From: Bretschneidera sinensis
Lineage: Eukaryota > Streptophyta > Magnoliopsida > Brassicales > Akaniaceae
DNA: 64,000 bases
Assembly (NCBI GenBank): GCA_023935145.1
Contig: CM043698.1
Span: 68,499,501 to 68,563,500, forward strand
Reading direction: 5' to 3'
Positions within the stretch are counted from its first letter, which is position 1, and every line of letters begins with the position of its first letter. The notes beneath the pieces were generated by a model. The model was not told the origin of the DNA and made no database searches. It worked only from the letters and a program-made list of their open reading frames with translations. Of the stretch, positions 23,310 to 33,480 are shown one piece after another. The translations under genes were made by a program, and so were the position numbers.

Positions 23310-24644
23310 TGATAAATGCTTAAATATTCATATTTAAGCCCCTTAATTTACATTTGTTAAGCCCTAGTTTATGTTATTTTAGTCCATTTTACTTCATTTT
23401 GTTAGTTTCACATGTGTTTATAGGTCTTGGAGAAAAAGAAGTAGTTTTGGCACTTAAAGGAAGAAGCCTGGAATTCCTAGAGCAGCCTCTGGACAAACTA
23501 CGATCGATCGCACCATGCAATGCGATCGAGCGCACATGCGATCATTCACACACATGAAGGATCGAGCACAGCAATGCGATCAAGCACAAGACGCATGCGA
23601 TTGAGTGCACATGTACGGGCGTGAACAGTAAACTGCAGAACCCTATTTTGGAAATAACTCTATTTTGGAAATAAAGGAGTTTTGTGTTTTAGGAAAGTTT
23701 AGGAACTCATGAGCCTTCTAGGACTACTCAAGCCCTATAAATACACCTGTAAAGCACACACAAATAATCACTTCTTAGATTACAACTTAGAGAACACTTC
23801 TTTTTGCTTTTAGCTTGGAGAAGGAAACTGTGGAGGAGAATTGAAGACTCTTCTCTCGGGTTTCTTATTTCCTTTATTTTTATTATGTATACTTAACTTT
23901 TAGTAAGGGCTTAGTTGAAGCCCTAATTATGTTTACTCAATAAATTTAGTATTGGCGCCTTTGTGATATTTATGTTGTGTTGCTTAACTTGATTAATACC
24001 TGCTTTTATTTAAATTCCTCATATGTATATGTCTGATCAATATGTGCATGTGGTATGGACTTGTTAGTTAGATCAATTTGGATGATCGAGTCCTGGGTCT
24101 GACATTAGTAACAAAAGATATCCACACCGGATTCTTGAGTTAATCAACATGGGAAACCTGGAGTAGATACCATGCCCTAGGTCCCGTGTGGTTGTCGATT
24201 TCCACAGATCCTATGCTCTCTTAAGGAACAACTCAGCATACACCAGGTTGAATCCCTTGAGAGAGAAAAGAGTTAGAGTAGATACCATGTCTAACTCATT
24301 GCTTAGGGAGATCAATAGCTTAAGGAGTAGATACCATGCCCTTAGGTTGACAAACATTAGGTATTCATGACATGAGTAAAGCATTGGCATACTATTTTGC
24401 TGTGGTAGCATAATTAGTGGTGGATATCAAGTCCCTATGCCTTTATCTTTATTATTTCAAACTCAATATTTATTTCTCTTGTTTTTATTTCATTATTTCA
24501 TAACTAATTCTAAATCGAACTTTACCAATCCCTATGGAGATGATCTTGCATTCGCACACTATACTACACTGTTGACCTTGTGCACTTACAAGTAAAACTA
24601 GTACGATTATTTACTTATTTATTTAGGTATATTTTCACACAACA
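23310..24644 (+). repeat. 3' LTR of A
   Basis: Starts TGATAAATGC and ends TCACACAACA. It is nearly the same as the 5' LTR; a short duplication (CTATTTTGGAAATAA unit at about 23642-23675) accounts for the length difference. GATCGA repeats lie at 23500-23620. Confidence 0.92.
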
Positions 24645-25093
24645 ACTACAATAATAGAAAAAATTCTGAAAGAATCTTCTATAATAACCAACTAACCCTA
24701 AGAAGATTCTAATCTCTGTCACATTAGTTGGTCTCTCCCAACTTAATATTGCCTTTACCTTTTGTGGATCAATTGTTATGCCATTTTCAGATATTACATG
24801 CCCCAAGAAAGTTATCTCATTCAGCCAAAATTCACATTTAGAAAATTATAGAATATAATCTCTCTTTCGTCAAAATTTTCAACACAATTTCTAAATGTTT
24901 TACATGCTCTTCCTTAATCTTAGAATACACCAAGATGTTATCAATGAACAGAACCACAAGATTATCAAAAAATGGTTTAAACATTTTATTCATCAAGTCC
25001 ATGAATGTTGTTGGAGCATTAGTCAATCTAAATGACATCACAAGAAACTCATGACCATAACATGTCCTAAAAAGCAATCTTAGGCACATCTCC
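24645..25093 (-). pseudogene. M reverse transcriptase, catalytic part
   Basis: Continues the RT of 31206-31893 across insertion B. It shows [20 protein letters not shown] and the catalytic box FIDN (24937-24948), in which the second Asp of FIDD is Asn. Next come [19 protein letters not shown] and [11 protein letters not shown] before element A interrupts. Stops and a frameshift near 24838 are present. Inactive. Confidence 0.82.
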
Positions 25094-26352
25094 TGATGAG
25101 AGTCATAAAATGCTTCTCAACAGTGGTTAATTGTTAGCATTTTAGGATTGATCTCCGTCTTTATTGCACTTTTATGTGCTAATAACTCTAAAGTAATATT
25201 ATTGGACCACTGACTTATTTCAGTGCAATTTTCAGGTACTTTGAGTTTAAAAGAGAAAAAGAAGTGATCGTTGCTTAAAAGGCCAAGATCCTATGCTTCT
25301 AGAAGGACAAGATGGACTGCTGCCTGTACTGTGATCGAGTGCACATCCCACATCGACCAAGAAGTACTCTGCAGCGCAATTGCAATCGAGCACACCAATC
25401 TGTGATCGAGCGCACTCGGGCAGTATCCCACATCGGTTAGAAAACACATAGCACTCCGGGAGTTTTCCTATATAAGACCCACTCCACTTCAGCTTTAAGC
25501 ATCAATCGGAGCTCATCTGAAATCATCAGAGAGTGAATCCAGAGGGCCTTTAGGACGAATCTGAAGTATAATTTTGGAGGGTAAGCCGAGGAATCGCCGA
25601 AGCTTTCGCTACCAAGGAGGAGATAATCGTTGAGAGGCCGGAGGCAACTCAAGGAAGCATGAGCTCCATGGCCGGCTAATCTCCAAGCAATGCGAATGGA
25701 TGAATCCCTAGGTGTAGTTGTTCTTATTTTCCTTTATTTGATTCAGTTATAGTTTAGTATTATTTTCATTAAATATTTTTATGTTTTATTCTTTAATTTA
25801 ATTAGTAGATTTTTATTAGTCCGGTGATTGCATGCTTATTTTCCATATAAGTCTAGTCATGCTTTTCTTATGTGTATTTGTTTGGGTGTGATTGAGTCCG
25901 GTAGATCTCTTTTATAGATTTGTCCATTGCTGCGGTATTATCATTTAGATATATCGCCGTCTTTTGATAATTTATAAGTTAGGTCATGTGTGCTAAAAAG
26001 TAAAGAATAATTCATATCAATTACATTAGGGTTTATACATGCACTTTAATTGAATATTTGCCGATTGCCTGTTTGGGATGTGAAACTTGCAATCGAGATA
26101 AAAACAACTGAATCAAGTTAGGATTAGGGCAATGAACCTAGGGAGGATTTTCGGAACCTTGTTGTTTCTTTATTATACTATCCATCAATTATTTACACAA
26201 TTTCCATACAATCAACAAATCAGATTTTGTCACTTTAACTTTTATCGTTTGTGTTGAGATTCATACCTTCTTTTGTAATTAACTTGTTTCCCTGTGGAAT
26301 CGACACCCCAAAACTGTACTATAACTACCGCGTTATGTTTTGGGCGTAATCA
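25094..26352 (+). repeat. 5' LTR of B
   Basis: Starts TGATGAGAGT and ends GGGCGTAATCA. Two USE motifs (25345-25355, 25425-25435); the second is 33 bp before TATATAAG at 25469. GATCGAGYGCAC repeats flank them, fewer and more decayed than in the 3' LTR. Confidence 0.93.
25425..25476 (+). promoter_or_regulatory. B 5' LTR core promoter: USE, 33 bp, TATA
   Basis: ATCCCACATCG at 25425-25435 matches the plant snRNA USE consensus exactly. TATATAAG starts at 25469, leaving 33 bp between, the spacing of Pol II type plant snRNA promoters. The same pair is at 30270-30321 in the 3' LTR. Confidence 0.7.
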
Positions 26353-26357
26353 AATTT

Positions 26358-26374
26358 TGGTGTCGTTGCCGGGG
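26358..26374 (+). other. primer-binding site of B, tRNA-Asp type
   Basis: TGGTGTCGTTGCCGGGG has two mismatches to the complement of the tRNA-Asp 3' end and lies five bases after the LTR. Confidence 0.88.
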
Positions 26375-26568
26375 AAACGCGCTTAAGTACAAAGAAGATT
26401 GTCAACTTTTGACATGACGGTAGAAGAACTGTAAATAGTTTTTCTTTTCAGCAGTTTGAAAAGGCGGTAACTTCGTTCCCTCTTTTAGCTTGCTGTATTA
26501 ATTTTATTTTATTTTATCTTATTCTTTCTTTTTATAGTAATTTTTTTTTCATTATTTTGTTACTTTGA

Positions 26569-28249
26569 ATGCAAAAATATAGAGATGCTTGTAGGCATGT
26601 ACTAGAGTCAGAATTCAATTCATTTATAAATCCTTTATTTAACAGTCCATCTAGTCCCGAAGAAATGAGTGAACATGAATATCAACCCCCTAGGACCCTT
26701 CAGGATTACCTCAACCCTACACGCACAGCCACACCATCATGCATCATATTTCCAGCCAATACTCGCCCATTAGAGTTTAAAACAGGGATGATACATTTAC
26801 TCCCTACATTTCATGGCTTGGATAATGAAAACCCATATGTGCACATTAGAGAGTTTGAGGAAGTAGTCGCGACTTTTCATAGTCAAGATGAAACCGATGA
26901 CATTGTGAGGCTTAAGTTCTTTTCTTTCGCTTTGAAGGATAGAGCTAAGAGTTGGCTATACTCACTAAGACCACGATCTATTGGGTCGTGGACTGAGATG
27001 ACTCAGGCTTTCTTTAATAAATACTTTCCCCAACATAAAACCAATGCTTTAAAAAGACAAATATCCACCTTTGCACAAAATGACAGCGAGACTTTGTATC
27101 AATCTTGGGAGAGATTTAAGGAGTTGTTGAGTATGTGTCCTCACCATGAGTATGAGAATTGGCGTTTAGTGAGCTATTTCTATGAGGGTCTTACTTATAG
27201 AGAACGCCAATTTGTAGAGATGATGTGTAATGGTGGGTTCTTGGAGAAAGATCCTGATAAGGCCATAAAGTACCTCAATGAGCTTGCTGAAAAAGCTCAC
27301 ACTTGGACTGGACCTAGTGCTACTGAGAGCACAAATAGGTCACGGCCTATAGAGAACCCAAATGGTGGTGGAATTTACCATCTTAGGGAAGAGGATAACC
27401 TTAAGACCAAGGTCGAGATGCTCACTAGGGAACTAGAGGTATTAAAAACTAAAAGTTCAAAGCCAACACACGTGGTTAATCATTCAAAATCTTTTGAACC
27501 ATGTTTTGTGTGTGGTGGGGTAGATCATCTCGCCCAAGAGTGTCCCACATTTGCTGAGATGAGAGGGATGTATAAGGAACAATGTAATGCCTTAGGCATG
27601 TACACAAAGCCTTCTACACCCTTCTCTAATACCTATAATCCGGGATGGGATCATCCCAATTTCAGTTGGAAGTCTGAAAACCAGCAGCTTGCATAACCCC
27701 CTACACCATATCATGAACCATATTATGCACCTGTATCTTCTAGGAGTCCTTTAGAAGACACTTTGCATGCTTTTATTGAGGCATATGGTAAGACTAATCA
27801 AAGGCTTGAATCTTTAATTATGCAGGTTGTTGAAGAACATAAAGAGATAAAAAGCCAAGTGTCCAAGCTGGCGAGCTACTTAAGTATGATGGAGCGGGGT
27901 AAGTTTCCTTCCCAAGCTCAGTCCACATCTTATGGTCAACACCTAATGCAACAAAAAAAAGGAGGTGAATGCCATTGAGACACTTAGTGGTAAGTCGTTA
28001 CACATCCCAACACCGAACAAATCACAGGATGTGGACGAGAACCACCAAGTATACATGATTGACTCATTCATGGAAAAGATCCATCACCTTAATCCATTAG
28101 AGTCCACCCTCACCTGTGGCTTCACAAGAGCATATATCGAGCCAGAATCTATGGGTGTTACTAATGACATCCTTGAGGCCTCTCAAAAACATACAAGCAC
28201 CAAATTTAGCAATAAAGCAGTGGCTGGTGCATCCAACTCATATTTTTGA
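26569..28249 (+). pseudogene. B gag, nearly intact capsid and nucleocapsid
   Basis: The first open stretch (26569-27696) covers the retrotransposon capsid region (PYVHIREFEEVVATFH, SWLYSLRPRSIGSW, AFFNKYFPQHKT, YFYEGLTYRERQF) and a CCHC zinc knuckle CFVCGGVDHLAQEC at codons 312-325, then NPGWDHPNFSW. A TAA at about 27694 is followed by the same frame to 27978. A shift in the A-run at 27952-27960 leads to a last part with HHLNPLESTLTCGF, which in other elements lies after the protease. Gag forms the particle and binds RNA. The capsid-knuckle part is intact and could be expressed alone. Confidence 0.85.
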
Positions 28250-29896
28250 TGAGGGAATAAAAGTGTCTGGCTGAAGACGTAAAACTTAGCGCTCATGGGA
28301 GGCAACCCACACCATATCCTTTTACTTTTACTGTTTTTCATATTTCTTTTTCTTGTTCATTATTATGATTTTGCTGTTTTTCAGTTTTACTTTAGTATTT
28401 ATTTTTCAGGGACAAATAAACGAAGTAGTTCTAATAATCATGCACAACTTTCAACTCCTCGCAACTTTGGTTAAAAATGAAGTTTCCGTAACTTTTGCTT
28501 TTTCATTGAGAACAATGCTTATCTTAAGTTTGGGGTGGAAGATATACATTTCTTATTACATATCATTGAACTGCTTGGTGTCATTTTTGTTTGTTTTTAG
28601 CATGCTTGGTGTTTGCCTTAGAGTTAATTTACATGTCAATAATATAAACTTAATTGAGATAACATATAGCATTTAGAAGAAGTTAAATCTTGCTTTGGTT
28701 TGAAATTAATTTAAGTATCAATCTTCATTTGGTTTGAGACTCTAGTTTTTGGTAAGATTGTATGATTAGTCTAAAGCATTTAGAAAAGTTTTATGTGTGA
28801 TTGTTTTGTGAATATTTTTGCGATCTCGACAAGCTCTAGAACTTACTTGATAACCACTTGAGGCAAATTCGTAGAATGCACACTACTTAGGATAAGATAT
28901 AGGCCATTTTTGAACCGTTTGAGCATTTCAAACCTACCATTGCTATATTTATCACTAGTCACCTATTTGAGCCTTATTCTTGAAAAGAAAATTTGAGCCT
29001 TGTTTCTTTCGATAAACCATTTACTTAACTTTATGAGCCTAAGAATAATTTATCCTTACCTTTCTTTTAAAAAAACTTAGTTATACACATGTTGTGAGAA
29101 GCACTTAAAAGGAGTAAGGGTGGAAATATGAAAAAATATCACTACCACAACCCAAGTATATTAAAGGAGATAAGTTGGGGGTTGTGGAAAAGAAAAGAAA
29201 AAAATGATGAAAAAGAAGGTGAATGGTTATGTGCCAAAATAATAAAAAAAAAATGAATTATGGCAAAGAAAGAAGAAAGAAAGAAAAAGAAAAAAATGGT
29301 GATTTGTTGAAAGAAATGCTCGAAAAATGGTTGAAAGAGTTGGGTGTTGAAGTAAAGGTTATCAAGTGCTTAAAGTGATTGTGTTTAAAGCTAAGAGATT
29401 GAGTTCTTTTACTTGTGAATCCTTCCCATTCTTCATTAGCCTTTACCTTAGCCTAACGTTACAAGCTTATTAAAGACTTTTTGATCCAATGTAGTGTGAT
29501 TTTTCTACAATAGTGGAGAGTGGTTTGAAATGTAAGCATATGGAGCTTGTTTTTGTGATTGATGTCACACAATTTATTATGTTTTTAGAAGCAAAGATTT
29601 GTATTCATGAATGTTATGCATAAAATCATCCGGGTGTTTGGATTAATGGATTATGGTAAGATGGATGGTAAGAGTCAATAACGATTTTAAGATTGATGTT
29701 TGGATTACTTTTGGATTTGGGTGAAATTTAATGATTCTATGTGCCGTATGTTATGTGCGATTTTTGAGACAAAAAGTGAATTACTCTTGGTTCAATGCTA
29801 GCATTGCTTTACTTTGTTTTTAAACTCCTACCATAGAATTCATCTATTATTTTCGCTTGAATTGCTAGGGACTAACAATAAGCTAGTTGGGGGTTG
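28250..29896 (+). other. 3' untranslated region of B
   Basis: Starts with the conserved block 28265-28310. A TTTGGGGTGG tract occurs at about 28529, an A/G-rich run at 29260-29300, and the terminal tract AGTTGGGGGTTG lies against the 3' LTR. No coding capacity seen. Confidence 0.7.
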
Positions 29897-31205
29897 TGAT
29901 GAGAGTCATAAAATGTTTCTCAACAGTGGTTAATTGTTAGCATTTTAGGATTGATCTCGGTCTTTATTACGCTTTTATGTGTTAATAACTCTAAAGTAAT
30001 ATTATTAGACCACTGACTTATTTCAGTGCAATTTTCAGGTACTTTGAGTTTAAAAGAGAAAAAGAAGCGATCGTTGCTTAAAAGGCCAAGATCCCATGCT
30101 TCTGGAAGGACAAGATGGATTGCTGCGTGTACTGCGATCGAGCGCACAAGCAGTGCGATCGAGCGCACATCCCACATCGACCAAGAAGTACTCTGCAGCG
30201 CAACTGCGATCGAGCGCACCAATCTGCGATCGAGCGCACTAAGGCTGCGATCGAGCGCACTCGGGCAGTGTCCCACATCGGTTAGAAAACACATAGCACT
30301 TCGGGAGTTTGTCTATATAAGACCCACTCCACTTCAGCTTTAAGAATCAATCGGAGCTCATCTGAAATCATCAGAGAGTGAATCCAGAGGGCCTTTAGGA
30401 TGAATCCAAAGTATAATTTTGGAGGGCAAGCTGAGGAATCGCCGAAGCTTTCGCTACCAAGGAGGAGATGATCGTTGAGAGGCTAGAGGCAACTCAAGAA
30501 AGCATGAGCTCCATGGCCGGCTAGTCTCCAAGCAAGGCGAAGGGATGAATCCCTAGGTGTAGTTGTTCTTATTTTCATTTATTTAATTCAGTTGTAGTTT
30601 GGTATTATTTTCATTAAATATTGTTATGTTTTATTCTTTAATTTAATTAGTAGATTTTTATTAGTCCAGTGATTGCATGCTTCTTTTCCATATAAGTCTA
30701 GTCATGCTCTTCTTATGTGTATTTGTTTGGGTGTGATTGAATCCGATAGATCTCTTTTATAGATTTGTCCATTATTGTGGTATTTTCATTTAGATATATC
30801 GTCGTCTTTTGATAATTTATAAGTTAGGTCATGTGTACTTGAAAGTAAAGAATAATTCATATCAATTACATTAGGGTTTATACATGCGCTTTAATTGAAT
30901 ATTTGCTTAATATTTGCTTGCCTGTTTGGGATGTGAAACTTGCAATCGAGATAAAAACAACTTAATCAAGTTAAGATTAGGGCAGCGAACCTAGGGAGGA
31001 TTTCTGGAACCTTGTTGTTTCTTTATTATACTATCTATCAATTATTTATACAATTCCAATACAATCAACAAATCAAATTTTGTCATTTTAACTTTTATCA
31101 TTTGTGTTGAGATTCATACCTTCTTTTGCAATTAACTTGTTTCCCTGTGGAATCGACACCCCAAAACTGTACTACAACTACCGTGTTATGTTTTGGGCGT
31201 AATCA
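29897..31205 (+). repeat. 3' LTR of B
   Basis: Same ends as the 5' LTR. It is about 50 bp longer, chiefly because it holds five perfect GCGATCGAGCGCAC copies (30134, 30155, 30206, 30226, 30247) where the 5' LTR has fewer, mutated ones. USE motifs at 30169-30179 and 30270-30280, TATA at 30314. Confidence 0.93.
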
Positions 31206-31893
31206 TCTCCCTTCTTTATCCTCAAATGATGATAACCTAATCACAGGGCCATTTTTGAAAACACCCTCTATCTCTACTGCAGTTCAAACAAATCATCCAT
31301 TCTGGACGAAAGATATTATTTTTTTTCTTAATGATTATTTTATTCAATTTTCTGTAATCTATACATAACCTTATCGTTCCATCTTTATTCTTCACAAACA
31401 ATACAAAGGCTTCTCATGGTGACACACTTGGTCGAATAAATTATTTGTCTAACAATTATTAAAGTTGAACCTTCAGTTCTCTCAATTCAACATGTCTTAT
31501 TCTGTAGAGTGCTATTGAAATAGGTTCAGAAATCAAAATCACATCCATGAAAACTCAATCTCTCTACTAGAAGGTAAATTAGGCAACTCATCAAGAAATA
31601 CATTTGAATAATCTTTCACTACTAAGATTTCTTCTAACTTCCTATTTTCCTTTTTAGAATCTATTATGTATGCCAAATACTTCTCACCACCCTTCTTCAA
31701 TCATCTACTAGTAGTCCGAGCAAAATAAGATAGTTCGAGAGTATCTTCTGTTCTTCCTTAAAGCTAAAATTTTCTTGTCCATATCTTGAACACTATATTC
31801 TTTCTAAAACAATCAACCATATTCAAAGATAATAAATCAGCTTCAAATTCTCTATTACTGATACGAATCACACAACCCTTGGAAACATTACTC
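31206..31893 (-). pseudogene. M protease end and reverse transcriptase start
   Basis: Minus-strand wording CVIRISNREFEADLLSLNMV matches the same part of N (about 39660), then YLAYIIDSKKE, DELPNLPSSREIEFS (the RT entry motif) and degenerate RT motifs (LCIVCEE for LCIDYR). Several stops and shifts. The right edge joins an LTR fragment, so the N-terminal half of the polyprotein is deleted. Confidence 0.72.
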
Positions 31894-32838
31894 CATGAAT
31901 ACATATCAAATCTTATCAAATCATCAACCATAGCACGTCAAGAATTTCACTTATCACCTGTATTATTAAATCGATTCATTATTCCAATAATATTATTTCT
32001 TATAAAATAATTCTCTACACATCCACTATTCTTATCATACCTATCAACCAACTTTCATCTATCACCAAATCATAAGTTAATGATTTATTCAAATATTATC
32101 ACTATATATTTAATATTTATCTTGATTACTTAAAGCAAATCTAACTCACCACGTAGCACTTAGAGCTACCCATGGATCACCTACTTACATTTCCTACTCC
32201 TCTCAGCAATTTTCCCTAGTTGTTGATCATCAACACCTGACATAATATTTATATTAAAATTTCTAATTTATTCTTCAATTCCTTCATAATTCACACCCTT
32301 TGAAAATTTCCACATTGAATTCCGAAAAATTTCATGTATGCTAGATCTCAAAAATAAAACTCACGTTATTGTCTTTTGTCTTTCTTAGAGCTTCCCGTGA
32401 CTCTCTAGAAAATTCTCCCGTAAACCCCTTCAAAATTTTACTCTTTCAATCTTTCTTTTGGTCCCTAAGTGTTTAGAGAAATAGTGTAGTTTGAATTATA
32501 AAATAAAGAAAACCAATCAGGATTTGGTAAGTATATAAAAAAAAAACAAAATAAAGAAACAATATATACATGCAAATTTTGCACCCCTCCACTGTTCACC
32601 TTTTGTGCTGTGTATTATGCATGATACACAACATATCATCCTTTTCTCTTTTGGTAACACAAGGATTCCAGATGTTGCCACTTTTTTTTTTTTGAAAACC
32701 CTTTTTTTTTTCTTTCTTTCGTTTTCTTCTTCTTACCCACACCTGAACATGTCTTTTTTTTTTCTTTATAACTACACCACCGCGAGTCTGACTTTTTTTT
32801 TTCAAGAGAATTATTTTATTCAATAATAATTCTTTCAC

Positions 32839-32879
<41 letters not shown>

Positions 32880-32948
32880 TTATTTTAATTCTATATTATA
32901 TTTATTAAATTACTTCTTTACCCTTACTTTACGAATACAAGTATTATA
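31894..32948 (-). repeat. 5' LTR fragment of M (U3 side only)
   Basis: Homologous to about 16420-17419 of the 3' LTR, including the start of the LTR at 32948. The other half, with R-U5, and the PBS are absent. An AT dinucleotide run lies at about 32838-32874. The junction near 31894 connects U3 to protease sequence, the mark of a deletion of several kb. Confidence 0.82.
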
Positions 32949-33480
32949 ATACCTACGCATCAAAGCCTCAAAAGAACAGTTACAGAAATGAGTGCCTTGA
33001 TCACTAATCATATCCCGAGGCATGCCGAATCTAGAGAAAATGTTTTCCTTAAGAATTTTGACAACAGTGTTGTTGTCATTGTTTCGGCACGCCACAGCCT
33101 CTACCCATTTGGACACGTAGTCCACTGCAAGCAAGATATATAGATACCCAAAAGAAAGTGGAAAGGGTCCCATAAAATCGATCCCCCAACAACCAAATAT
33201 TTCAATGACAAGAATCAGGCTATGGGGCATTATATGCCTTCAGGATAGAGCACCAAGCTTTTGGCATCCATCACAAGAATGACAAAAATTGTTAGTGTCT
33301 TTAAACAGAGAAGGCCAATATAATCCAGACTATAGAATTTTTGCGACAATATTTTTCATAGAAAAGTGACCGCCACAAGCTGAACTATGACAAAAATGTA
33401 AGACACTATCAATCTCAACCACAAGGATGCACTGCCTCATAATTTGGTCAAGGCAATACTTATAAAGATAAGGGTCATCC
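32949..33480 (-). pseudogene. K integrase, N-terminal and core part
   Basis: Shows the zinc-binding segment (HFCHSSACGGHFSMKN through CHSCDGCQKLG, about 33400-33260), the first Asp in GIDFMGPFP (about 33180), [11 protein letters not shown] and the second Asp in ISDQGTHF (about 33000). It ends at the M insertion after EALMRR. A few stops are present. The matching C-terminal half is at 14601-15219. Confidence 0.83.

Larger units (their letters stand above)
19493..24644 (+). mobile_element. non-autonomous Athila/Tat-like element A, TSD ACTAC
   Basis: Two similar LTRs (19493-20810, 23310-24644) flank only 2.5 kb of internal DNA. The perfect TSD ACTAC lies at 19488-19492 and 24645-24649, inside the RT/RNase H coding region of M. 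The PBS fits tRNA-Asp. Relative to its cousin C, the internal part lacks the gag capsid region, the protease and all of pol. Differences between its LTRs are few, mostly C/T or G/A, plus a ~17-bp duplication in the 3' LTR, so it is a fairly young insertion. Confidence 0.93.
25094..31205 (+). mobile_element. non-autonomous Athila-like element B with gag only, TSD TCTCC
   Basis: LTRs at 25094-26352 and 29897-31205, TSD TCTCC at 25089-25093 and 31206-31210, inside the RT of M. The internal region has a PBS and a nearly open gag, then passes straight to the conserved 3' block. Protease, RT and integrase are absent. This is the structure of gag-only LTR elements (TR-GAG type). Its gag is close to that of K, so K-like elements could have supplied pol in trans (inference). 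Confidence 0.93.
15220..32948 (-). mobile_element. chromovirus-type gypsy element M, TSD ATACC
   Basis: The perfect duplication ATACC (15215-15219, 32949-32953) bounds it inside the K integrase. On the minus strand it has a partial 5' LTR (32948-31894), protease end and RT (31893-31206), RT continued (25093-24645), and RNase H, integrase and a chromodomain-like end (19492-17420), then a full 3' LTR (17419-15220). The gaps are the insertions of elements B and A. The gag gene, PBS and half of the 5' LTR have been deleted. Confidence 0.88.

Noticed and set aside
25425..25520. A U-snRNA gene downstream of the USE/TATA pair
   Set aside because: The transcribed part shows no U1-U6 core or Sm-site pattern that I recognise and continues as LTR R-U5.
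30026..30343. Open frames rich in AIERT, CDRAH or RSIA residues (also 25247-25447, 57754-57978, 62104-62415)
   Set aside because: They are translations of the GATCGAGCGCAC repeats in LTR U3, lie on both strands, and have no domain.
32838..32874. AT dinucleotide run as matrix attachment or origin
   Set aside because: A simple microsatellite inside the M LTR fragment; no further support.
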